From CAVYPR01 sp052145775 (lineage in GTDB: Bacteria; Actinomycetota; Acidimicrobiia; Acidimicrobiales; RAAP-2), in the NCBI GenBank assembly GCA_052145775.1, contig JBKQNY010000157.1, positions 1-14,804 on the forward strand: a stretch of 14,804 nucleotides of DNA, read 5' to 3'. This document shows, one piece after another, positions 7,590-13,660 of this stretch. The notes under the pieces are model-generated. The model was not told the origin of the DNA and searched no databases. It saw only the letters and a list, made by a program, of their open reading frames with translations. A program made the translations under genes and the position numbers. How positions within the stretch are numbered: position 1 is the first letter of the stretch; each line of letters opens with the position of its first letter.

Positions 7590-9430
7590 GGGACCTTCGC
7601 CACCAGGTGGTCGACGGTGACGGTAAAAGTGCCGTTCGACTTGCGGAAGAGCGGCGCCGTGCTCCCCACCAGCTCGAGCTCGACGGTGTCGCCCGGCGCG
7701 AAGGTGTAGTTGTTCGGGTCGAGGTCGAAGGTGAGGGTCTCGGCGGCCTTGGCCGTGGGCTTGGTGCCCGGCTTCTGGTTGACGAACGGCCGCACGACGC
7801 CGAGGGCGACGATCTGCCGGGTGCCCGACGGCGAGACGTCCCACAGGCGACCCACCAGTTCGGGGTAGTTGCCGGTCACCTTGATGGTGGCCGTGACCGA
7901 GACCGCCCCCATGAGGGTCGCCCCCGCCGGTCCGGCGGGGACCTTGTAGACGGCGGTGCCCGGCTCGGCTGTGGCCGGCAAGGGGTTGCAGAGCTTGCTG
8001 ACGTAGGCGGCGTTGAGGCTGGCGGCCACGGTCGGGCTCCCCCCTGTCGAGGTGACCGTCTGGGGCGTGCTGCCCGAGAGCGAAAGGGGTGTCGACTGCA
8101 ACACGGCCAGGGTCGCCCCGGTCCTCGGCGATCCCGACGGCGCCGAGGCCGGGCACGTCGTCGGGATGGCCACGACCCCGGTCGGCGGTTGCCGGTGGGT
8201 CAGCATGACCGAGTTCAAGAAGGCCAGCCCCCGGGCGGTGGTGGCGGACACGTCGGCCGGCTTGTCCTGGGCCCAGCCGTGGCCCACGTCGTCGAACATG
8301 AGGAGCATCGGGGTGCGGGCACCCGAGGCCCGGACCCGGTTGGCGTAGTGCAGCGCCTCGCTCGCCGGGAACAGGGTGTCGGTCCAGCCGCTCTGGATGG
8401 CGGTGGGGGCGGGCCCGCCGGCGGGCATGGGGACCCCGATGGCCGACTTGTAGGTCTGGAGGATCGACAGGGCCTTCGCCTCTGTGGACGAGTAGGGCTC
8501 GCCGGCCAGGATCTCCTGCTTCCAGGTGGTGAGGTCGGTCTGCGGGTCGGCCCCGGGCGGCGCGAGGTAGTTCTCCGCGGTCTCGAAGTAGAGGTCGTTG
8601 ATCCAGCTCTCCTTGCCCACCCCCACCGGCACGATGTCTGTGGCCGGTGGCGTGTTGGCGGTGGACAGCAGCCGGCCGTTGGGGACGAGGGCGGTGGCCA
8701 GGTCGTCCCACGGCCACATGGCGTAGACGGCGGCCACCGACATGGGGACGTGTCGCTGCGGGCTGGTGAAGCGCACCAGCTTCCCGCTGGGCAGGCGCAT
8801 GCGGTTCTTCAGCATGGCCAGCTCCAGTGCCTGGCCACCGCCGTAGGAGACGCCGGAGACGGCGATGTTCGGCCTCACCAGCCCTTCGTCGACGAGCATT
8901 CCAGCCAGGTACTGGGTGTCGCGGATCTCGTAACGCTGATCGGCCAGCTGGATCCAGCCTTTGGCGCAGTCCGGGGTGTTGGCCCGGCTCGCCGCCGTGC
9001 CGCAGGAGTCGCCGAACCCCCTGGCCGTGTACATGAGGACGGCGTAGCCCCGGTCGGCCAGGGAGACGTCGTTGACGCCGCCATTGTCCGACGTCACCTC
9101 CCAGTCGTGCTTGGACCCGCCGAGGCCGTGCAGCAGAACGATCAGGGGGAACGGCCCCTTGCCCGTGGCGGGGAGGGCGACGTCGGCGTCGAGGGGGACG
9201 CCGTCGAAGCTCGGGACCCGCAGGTCCTTCCCGCCGACTGTGCCACCCGGGCAGAAGCGGATGCCGTACTCGGGGGTGCACGTGAGCGTCCCAAAGGGCT
9301 CGGGCACGGCGGGCGGCGCCGGTTGGGAGGTTGTCGAGCTCGCTCCCGCCCCGACCGTGGGCAACAGGACGGACGCGGTGGTCGCCACCACCAATGCCAG
9401 CGCGGCACGCCACGAGCGGCGGCGGTCCAT
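7568..9430 (-). CDS. Secreted alpha/beta hydrolase, S15 / CocE-NonD-like
   Basis: A 620-residue exported hydrolase. It starts with a signal peptide (MDRRRSWRAA, a hydrophobic core, then GAGASS near residue 31). The alpha/beta-hydrolase core has the oxyanion HGLGG (101-105), nucleophile Ser195 in GVSYGGG, Asp351 in SGWTDTLFPA and His384 in DVGHGWAQ. The C-terminal third (about 440-620) is a beta-sandwich with the NYTFAPGDTVELELVGSTAPLF signature typical of X-Pro dipeptidyl-peptidase (S15) C-terminal domains. The substrate may be an ester, amide or peptide and cannot be told from sequence. The ATG at 9430 has GGAGG 7 nt upstream, and its A is the last base of the preceding gene's TGA, so the two are likely translated in series. 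Confidence 0.87.
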   Translation of the reverse strand: MDRRRSWRAALALVVATTASVLLPTVGAGASSTTSQPAPPAVPEPFGTLTCTPEYGIRFCPGGTVGGKDLRVPSFDGVPLDADVALPATGKGPFPLIVLLHGLGGSKHDWEVTSDNGGVNDVSLADRGYAVLMYTARGFGDSCGTAASRANTPDCAKGWIQLADQRYEIRDTQYLAGMLVDEGLVRPNIAVSGVSYGGGQALELAMLKNRMRLPSGKLVRFTSPQRHVPMSVAAVYAMWPWDDLATALVPNGRLLSTANTPPATDIVPVGVGKESWINDLYFETAENYLAPPGADPQTDLTTWKQEILAGEPYSSTEAKALSILQTYKSAIGVPMPAGGPAPTAIQSGWTDTLFPASEALHYANRVRASGARTPMLLMFDDVGHGWAQDKPADVSATTARGLAFLNSVMLTHRQPPTGVVAIPTTCPASAPSGSPRTGATLAVLQSTPLSLSGSTPQTVTSTGGSPTVAASLNAAYVSKLCNPLPATAEPGTAVYKVPAGPAGATLMGAVSVTATIKVTGNYPELVGRLWDVSPSGTRQIVALGVVRPFVNQKPGTKPTAKAAETLTFDLDPNNYTFAPGDTVELELVGSTAPLFRKSNGTFTVTVDHLVAKVPTEAAPG

Positions 9431-10476
9431 CAGCGCGCCTCCAGGAGCGATTCGAAGAGCGACAGGTGGTCGGCCACCATCCGCCTGGTGGAGAAGTAGC
9501 CCTCGACCGCCTCCCGGCATGCGGACCGGTCGATCTCGTCGATGCGGCCAATGGCCGCGGCCATGGCCGCCTCGTCCTCGCAGAGGAAGCCGGTCGTCCC
9601 GTCGACCACCACCTCGGGGGCGGCGCCCTCGGGGTAGGCCAGCACCGGGGTCCCGCAGGCCATCGCCTCGAGCATCACGAGGCCGAACGGCTCGTTCCAG
9701 CGGATAGGGAAGAGGAGGGCCGCCGCGCCGTCTAGGAGCTCCAGCTTCTGCTCGTGGGGCACCTCCCCGAGGTAGACGGCGTCGGGTCCGAGCAACGGCT
9801 CCACCTGCTCGGTGAAGTAGCGGACCTCCCACGGCTCGCGCATCTTGGCGGCCATCAGGATGCGCATGCCCGCGTCGCGGGCGGAGGCGATGGCCCGGTG
9901 GGCGCCCTTGTCCGGCGACATGCGACCCAGGAACAGGCAGTAGGGACCATCGGCGTCGCCCTTGCCCGACCCGACGGGGAAGAGGCTGGCGTCGATGCCG
10001 TGGTGGATGATCCTGGCCACGGGGATCTTGGGGGCCGGACGGTGCTGCGCCTCGGAGATGCAGATGATGGGCACCTGGTCGCCCAGGGCTTGGTAGATGT
10101 CGATCAGGTCCTCGTTGAGCGGCCCGTGCACCGTGGTCACCACCAGCGGGTGGTTGGTCCCGCGGGCCGCGGCGAACAGCGGGCCGGCCAGGGTGTGGTC
10201 GTGGACGACGTCGCAGTCGGAGAGGACGTCGTAGGCGCCGAGCACGTGGCGCAGCTCGGGAACGGCCATCCCGATCCGCTGCCCCTCGGCTTCGGGAAGG
10301 ACCCAGCGCCGGGGGACCGGGCAGGTGGAGTCGCCCGTCGTGAACAGGGTGACCTCGTGCCCCTCGGCCAGGAACCCCCTGGCCAACTCGTCGACCACGA
10401 GCTCGATGCCGCCGTAGAGGGGGGGCGGCACGGGGGTCCACGGGGGTGCGACGAGGCCAATGTTCATTGCGTGCAT
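9430..10476 (-). CDS. Glycosyltransferase family 4 protein
   Basis: A 348-residue cytosolic GT-B glycosyltransferase. The N-terminal domain starts with the glycine-rich acceptor-side motif in PPLYGGIELVVDELARGF, and the second domain begins near LFLGRMSPDKGAH (183-193). The nucleotide-sugar motif E-x7-E is NEPFGLVMLEAMACGTPV (Glu262 and Glu270), followed by PEVVVDGTTGFL. These are GT4 hallmarks; donor and acceptor are unknown. The ATG at 10476 has GGTGG 4 nt upstream; a second ATG at 10467 lacks this. It is the first gene of a two-gene unit with the secreted hydrolase and diverges from tRNA-Cys. Confidence 0.88.
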   Translation of the reverse strand: MHAMNIGLVAPPWTPVPPPLYGGIELVVDELARGFLAEGHEVTLFTTGDSTCPVPRRWVLPEAEGQRIGMAVPELRHVLGAYDVLSDCDVVHDHTLAGPLFAAARGTNHPLVVTTVHGPLNEDLIDIYQALGDQVPIICISEAQHRPAPKIPVARIIHHGIDASLFPVGSGKGDADGPYCLFLGRMSPDKGAHRAIASARDAGMRILMAAKMREPWEVRYFTEQVEPLLGPDAVYLGEVPHEQKLELLDGAAALLFPIRWNEPFGLVMLEAMACGTPVLAYPEGAAPEVVVDGTTGFLCEDEAAMAAAIGRIDEIDRSACREAVEGYFSTRRMVADHLSLFESLLEAR

Positions 10477-10578
10477 TCAACCACCGCGTGCCCGGGTGGA
10501 TGGACCACACCAGGTCGCGGGCCCCAGGGGACCGCCAGGCGGGCCGGCTTCGGATCGGGAGGCGTTCGGGCCAGCCGA

Positions 10579-10584
10579 TAGGCT
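10579..10584 (+). promoter_or_regulatory. Putative -10 box of tRNA-Cys
   Basis: TAGGCT ends 10 nt before the mature tRNA 5' end. The likely start is 2-4 nt upstream of the tRNA. No convincing -35 is seen. Confidence 0.5.
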
Positions 10585-10594
10585 GCCGCCCACC

Positions 10595-10666
10595 GGCGGC
10601 GTGGCCGAGTGGTTTAGGCAGGGGCCTGCAAAGCCCCGTACCCGGGTTCGATTCCCGGCGCCGCCT
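10595..10666 (+). tRNA. tRNA-Cys (anticodon GCA)
   Basis: A full cloverleaf can be folded by hand. The acceptor is GGCGGCG (10595-10601) with CGCCGCC (10659-10665). The D-arm is GCC...GGC. The anticodon stem GGGGC/GCCCC holds the loop CTGCAAA, anticodon GCA at 10628-10630. The T-arm is CCGGG/CCCGG with loop TTCGATT. The discriminator base is U at 10666, as expected for tRNA-Cys. CCA is not encoded. Its 3' end borders the integrase-bearing element, so it is the probable integration target, and its 3' half would be part of the attachment core. Confidence 0.96.
10642..10666 (+). other. Putative attachment-site core (tRNA-Cys T-arm and acceptor)
   Basis: Tyrosine integrases of this kind recombine at the 3' end of a tRNA gene and rebuild it on insertion. 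The integrase operon lies right next to this end. The exact core cannot be set because the second copy is outside the window; I found no other copy of the T-arm sequence here. Confidence 0.5.
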
Positions 10667-10680
10667 CAAGGAAGTTCCCT

Positions 10681-10706
10681 GGTCAGGCCCCTAATCGGGG
10701 TTGACC
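10681..10706. terminator. Hairpin 15 nt after tRNA-Cys
   Basis: GGTCA pairs with TGACC, and CCCC with GGGG, around a TAATC loop with one bulged G and one G-U pair. It lies between the convergent tRNA and ADP-ribosyltransferase-like genes, so it may end either transcript. It may equally be part of the attachment region. Confidence 0.35.
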
Positions 10707-10782
10707 GAAGTTGACCGAACGTGACGCGAGCGACCTGGACTTTCGCGTCATCGCCGTGTCACAACGCGTCATCAGCGCGTCA
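10700..10782. repeat. Short repeats beside the attachment core: GTTGACCGAA x2 and CGCGTCA x4
   Basis: GTTGACCGAA occurs twice in tandem (10700-10709 and 10710-10719). CGCGTCA occurs at 10744-10750, 10765-10771 and 10776-10782, and inverted as TGACGCG at 10722-10728. Starts are 22, 21 and 11 bp apart, close to whole helical turns. This is what arm-type integrase or Xis sites next to a tRNA core would look like. Which protein binds is inference. Confidence 0.45.
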
Positions 10783-11271
10783 CCCTCGCCCGCGGTTCTC
10801 GATGATCGCCGGCGTCGCTCGACCGCGCAGGCAGTAGGGGTTCACTACGACCTCGTTCTCATTGCGGCCCGCGATCGTCGCAAGAACTGCGTGGGGAGGA
10901 ATCGTTGCCTCGAAGACGAAGGTCGCCGGTCGTACCTCATAGAATCGATCAGCGAACCAGCGAGCTTTCGCGCGGCTGGTCGTCCAGGCCATGCCCCGCA
11001 TGTGGCCAACATCGTGGCCCCGGTAGAGCCGCCACGAGGTCGTCGGTGCCTCGGTCCAACAGACGTCGGTGACGAACCCGGCGATCTTGAACATTTCCAA
11101 CCAGCTCCTAACCCCGATTCTGCTCGTCGGAAACTCAGCCATGGTCCACACAATCGGCAGCAGCTTCCGAAGCTCGTCCGCAGGAACTTCGCCACCTGAC
11201 CATTCCAGCCACAACGCGAAGGGAGCGTCGTTGCGGTCCATACGCGTCAGCCGATCTTTGAGATCAGCCAA
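10780..11271 (-). CDS. Small ADP-ribosyltransferase-like protein, possible element cargo
   Basis: A 163-residue protein whose second half carries ADP-ribosyltransferase-like motifs. These are Arg84 in WRLYRGHDVG, a W-T-T-S strand (96-99) leading to AKARWFADRF, and a Glu-x-Glu pair (Glu138, Glu140) in AGRNENEVVVNP. The fit is to the R-S-E type, though the Arg to T-T-S gap is only 13 residues. I recall similar YRG...SWT...ExE proteins in actinobacterial phages and islands, but this is not a database result. The target is unknown. It starts with TTG at 11271, overlapping the integrase stop by 8 bp, with AAAGG upstream; ATG 11241 is the alternative. It is the last gene of the integrase operon and has lower GC than the host genes. 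Confidence 0.65.
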   Translation of the reverse strand: MADLKDRLTRMDRNDAPFALWLEWSGGEVPADELRKLLPIVWTMAEFPTSRIGVRSWLEMFKIAGFVTDVCWTEAPTTSWRLYRGHDVGHMRGMAWTTSRAKARWFADRFYEVRPATFVFEATIPPHAVLATIAGRNENEVVVNPYCLRGRATPAIIENRGRG

Positions 11272-12382
11272 CCCGAACGACCTTTGATTCCTCAGCCGCC
11301 GCCATCAGGGCCGCTTGGTAGGTCGCCTCGAGACCGTCGGCTACCTCTGCGCCGAGCGACGGGAAGAGGTGCCCGTACCGGTCGAGGGTCACGGTGATCG
11401 AGCTGTGGCCCATCCGCTCCTGAATGGCCTTCGGGTGCGCGCCGTTGGCGATCGCAAGAGCGACGGCCGTGTGCCGAAGGTCGTGCCAGCGGAGGTCGGA
11501 CCGGTCGATCTTGGCCCGGGCCCGCTTCCACGCCTGGGAGGTGAAGCTCGAGAGGTGGGGTGGCTGCTTCCGGGTGTTGACGAACACCAGGCCGTCAGGC
11601 CCCGGCTGTGCGCGCACGAGCTGGTCCTCGATGATCTTGCAGAGGAACGGCGGCAGGTCGATCGACCGCTTGCCTGCTTCGGTCTTCGGCTCGTTGAAGC
11701 CCTCGAACCGTGACCCGACCTCGACGATCTGCCGACAGACGTTGATACGGCGGTGCAGGAGGTCGATGTCCCGCCGGCGCAGGCCGATCATCTCGGACCA
11801 CCGGAGGCCGGTGTAGGCCGCGACCCACACAAAGCTGCGGCACCACTCGGGCATGGCCGCCGCCAGCTTGGCCACCTCCTCGGCCGTCAGCACCTCGATG
11901 TCGAGCAGCCGGTCCTGGGGGAGCGCAATGTCACGGCAGGGCGACTTGGCGATCCGCTCGTCGGTGACAGCGTCTCCCATCACCTTGCGGAACACCGAGA
12001 ACCTGCGCCGGATGGCCGAGGCCGGCACCGAGGCCGCGCGCTGCTCGGCGATCCAGGCTTGCACGTCGGCGCGGCCGATCTTCGCCAGCTGTCGGTTCCC
12101 GAACCGTGGGCGGATGTGCAGCCGAAGATCCCGCTCGTACCGGGCGAGCGTGCGGGCCCGAAGGTCGACCTTCGTCCTCCACCAGGCGTCGGCCCACTGG
12201 TCGAAGGTGATGCGGCCATGCTCTGGGGCGATGTAGCTGCCCTCGTTGCCCTGGGTCCGCACCTTGGAGACGTGGTCGTCTGCCGCACCCTTCGTCTCGA
12301 ACCGACGACGGCGGGCCCGGCCGTTGGGGTCGCGGTAGCGGACCTCCCAGCGGCCACTTGGCAGCTTCGTGATGGTGCTCAT
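11264..12382 (-). CDS. int: Tyrosine-type site-specific integrase
   Basis: A 372-residue integrase. It has an N-terminal arm-binding part (WEVRYRDPNGRARRRRFETK, the usual AP2-like fold) and a SAM-like core-binding domain (about 58-150). The catalytic domain has Arg194 in TGLRWSEMIGL, a Lys region in KTEAGKRSIDL, His300 and Arg303 in LRWHDLRHT, His326 in ERMGHSSI, and nucleophile Tyr336 in LDRYGHLFPS. All active residues are present, so it should be functional. It would insert and, with a directionality factor, excise the element at tRNA-Cys. The ATG at 12382 overlaps the upstream stop by 4 bp (ATGA), and GGAGG lies 4-5 nt upstream. Confidence 0.95.
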   Translation of the reverse strand: MSTITKLPSGRWEVRYRDPNGRARRRRFETKGAADDHVSKVRTQGNEGSYIAPEHGRITFDQWADAWWRTKVDLRARTLARYERDLRLHIRPRFGNRQLAKIGRADVQAWIAEQRAASVPASAIRRRFSVFRKVMGDAVTDERIAKSPCRDIALPQDRLLDIEVLTAEEVAKLAAAMPEWCRSFVWVAAYTGLRWSEMIGLRRRDIDLLHRRINVCRQIVEVGSRFEGFNEPKTEAGKRSIDLPPFLCKIIEDQLVRAQPGPDGLVFVNTRKQPPHLSSFTSQAWKRARAKIDRSDLRWHDLRHTAVALAIANGAHPKAIQERMGHSSITVTLDRYGHLFPSLGAEVADGLEATYQAALMAAAEESKVVRVG

Positions 12383-13137
12383 GGTTCCTCCTCGTTGGGG
12401 GTGACTCGTTCGGCGAGCAGTTGCAGCGCCTTCTCGGTCAGCTGCCCGCCCGCCTTGCCCTGCCCCGGCTTGGTCAGCAGGCCGTAGCGGATCTTGGCGT
12501 CCTGCACCGTGTCCCGGACATATCGGACGGTCACGCGATGCTGCTCAGATAGGTCGTGGTACGGCCGGCGCTTGCCGCCGGGCTCGGCGACTCTCTCTGC
12601 GTAACGCACGGCCCAAAGTAGATAGTGGTCGATGCCGAGCCCCCGTCGGCCGGTCTTGCGTCCCGCCAGCTTCTTGGCCGCCTTCAAGTCCGCCTTGGCG
12701 GCCTCGGCCAAGTAGGCAGCGAAGGATGGGTCGCTGGTGCGGAAGATGGCAGACTGTCCGGCCCCGTCGGTGCCGCGCCTCTTCGCTTCTGCCGTGGCCA
12801 GGTCGAGTAGCTCGCCCACGTTGATCGCTCGGACCAGCCGCGCTGGCATCCCACCCTTCGGTACGTCCGCCGGGTCGGTCGACCACCGCGTACGCCTTGC
12901 AAGAGCCTCCACGTCGGCGAGCGACGGATCATCCGGCAGCTCGGGCTTGAAGTCGCTCAAGAGGTACGAGTCGGCAGGCTTCGGGTGCACCGTCAGTTCC
13001 GACGCCACGACCCCCTCTCCGGTTGTCTGTAGTTCGACGCGCACGAGCCACAACGGATGGTGAACGACCGTCGCCCAAAGAACGTAGGAACCGTCGTCTC
13101 GCCGGTAGCTGAGATCGACGAGTTCATGGTTCGCCAT
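12379..13137 (-). CDS. Element protein with a C-terminal helix-turn-helix-like region
   Basis: A 252-residue protein, first gene of the integrase operon. The N-terminus is a beta-rich region (SYVLWATVVHHPLWLVRVEL). A middle segment has the PARLVRAINVGELL helix. The C-terminus (about 165-242) resembles a winged or simple HTH: the core helix HDLSEQHRVTVRYVRDTVQDA leads to the GLLTKPGQGKAGGQLTEKA wing. I recall actinobacterial mobile-element proteins with the same order (an 'Rxxx-I-xxGxLL' helix, then an HTH ending in GLLT..G.AGG.LT), but no function is established. It may regulate or assist integration. The ATG at 13137 lies 6 nt after a TACGCT -10; a GTG-type start further up would run through the operator. 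Confidence 0.6.
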   Translation of the reverse strand: MANHELVDLSYRRDDGSYVLWATVVHHPLWLVRVELQTTGEGVVASELTVHPKPADSYLLSDFKPELPDDPSLADVEALARRTRWSTDPADVPKGGMPARLVRAINVGELLDLATAEAKRRGTDGAGQSAIFRTSDPSFAAYLAEAAKADLKAAKKLAGRKTGRRGLGIDHYLLWAVRYAERVAEPGGKRRPYHDLSEQHRVTVRYVRDTVQDAKIRYGLLTKPGQGKAGGQLTEKALQLLAERVTPNEEEP

Positions 13138-13143
13138 CCGTCC

Positions 13144-13149
13144 AGCGTA
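13144..13149 (-). promoter_or_regulatory. Putative leaderless promoter -10 of the integrase operon
   Basis: TACGCT on the reverse strand ends 6 nt before the ATG at 13137 and overlaps the operator-like site at 13147-13161. A bound repressor would block it. Confidence 0.45.
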
Positions 13150-13161
13150 CCGGAACCGTAC
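13147..13161. promoter_or_regulatory. Operator-like site A
   Basis: GTACCGGAACCGTAC is an imperfect palindrome with GTAC arms, 9 bp from the leftward start codon. It differs at one base from site B. The probable ligand is the XRE protein encoded next door. Confidence 0.55.
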
Positions 13162-13215
13162 CGCTAAGGCAATAGCGCACACACTTCAGGTACTTATGTG
13201 CACGGCTACCCAGAA

Positions 13216-13230
13216 GTACCGGAAGCGTAC
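13216..13230. promoter_or_regulatory. Operator-like site B
   Basis: GTACCGGAAGCGTAC matches site A at 14 of 15 positions and ends 11 bp before the rightward start codon. A lone GTAC half-site lies between them at 13190-13193. Confidence 0.55.
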
Positions 13231-13241
13231 ACACTAGGACC

Positions 13242-13466
13242 ATGACGAAGTTGGCTGACAAGGTGAGGGCGATTCGGGCCCTTCCCGCACCGCCTCTGCG
13301 CCGGGCGATCCGAATGGCAGCCGGCGTCTCACAGCGGGACATCGCTGCCGAGGTCGGGCGGTCTCGACCGACCGTCTCTAGGTGGGAGGCAGGAGAGCGG
13401 ATGCCGCAGGGCGAAGATCTCGACCGCTACATCGCCATCCTCCGATCCCTACAGGACGGGATATGA
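13242..13466 (+). CDS. XRE-family HTH regulator
   Basis: A 74-residue protein that is almost only an HTH domain: AAGVSQRDIAAEVGRSRPTVSRWEAGERMPQ (residues 26-56) is a typical Cro/C1-type motif, including the S-x-x-D/E-x-A start and the VSRWEAG recognition helix. A short N-terminal helix and a C-terminal helix complete it. It is the first gene of the rightward operon, and the two GTACCGGAA-type sites flank its promoter and the opposing one, so it is the best candidate for the element's switch protein. The ATG at 13242 has only a weak AGGA; ATGA joins it to the next gene. Confidence 0.85.
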   Translation: MTKLADKVRAIRALPAPPLRRAIRMAAGVSQRDIAAEVGRSRPTVSRWEAGERMPQGEDLDRYIAILRSLQDGI

Positions 13467-13660
13467 GCCGCAAGCTCGTCGCTCTCCTCGAGGTGCCCGA
13501 TCATCGTCCCTGGGCCACGAAGCGACTCCTGCGCCGACTCGTGTACGAGCGCCGCATCCCTTTCCACAAGCTCGGGGATGGTCGCTGCGCTCGCGTGCTG
13601 ATCGATCTCGACGACCTCGACGCCTACGCCGAAGCGGGTCGGGTGGAGGCGGTGCGGTGA
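13463..13660 (+). CDS. Xis-like / MerR-type HTH protein
   Basis: A 65-residue basic protein. The segment ATKRLLRRLVYERRIPFHKLGDGRCARVLIDLDDLDAYAEAG has the excisionase-type order: a helix ending in a V-x-E-R-R-I-P turn, then K-L-G-x-G, a short strand, and I-D-x-D-D-L. This fits a recombination directionality factor that would tip the integrase toward excision. It overlaps the XRE gene by 4 bp (ATGA), so XRE and this gene are co-translated. The alternative is a small regulator of plasmid or phage replication. Confidence 0.75.
   Translation: MSRKLVALLEVPDHRPWATKRLLRRLVYERRIPFHKLGDGRCARVLIDLDDLDAYAEAGRVEAVR

Noticed and set aside
7607..9499. 630-codon forward frame
   Set aside because: Antisense shadow of the secreted hydrolase; no recognisable domain.
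9431..10669. Frame extension joining the hydrolase to the glycosyltransferase region
   Set aside because: It lies over the glycosyltransferase gene in another frame and reaches into tRNA-Cys. The signal peptide and ribosome binding site set the hydrolase start at 9430.
10446..10714. Two small forward frames crossing tRNA-Cys
   Set aside because: They run through the tRNA and have no coding features.
10711..11199. 162-codon forward frame
   Set aside because: Antisense to the ADP-ribosyltransferase-like gene, which has motifs and operon context.
13124..13342. Reverse frame across the divergent control region
   Set aside because: It overlaps the XRE gene and both operator-like sites and has no domain.
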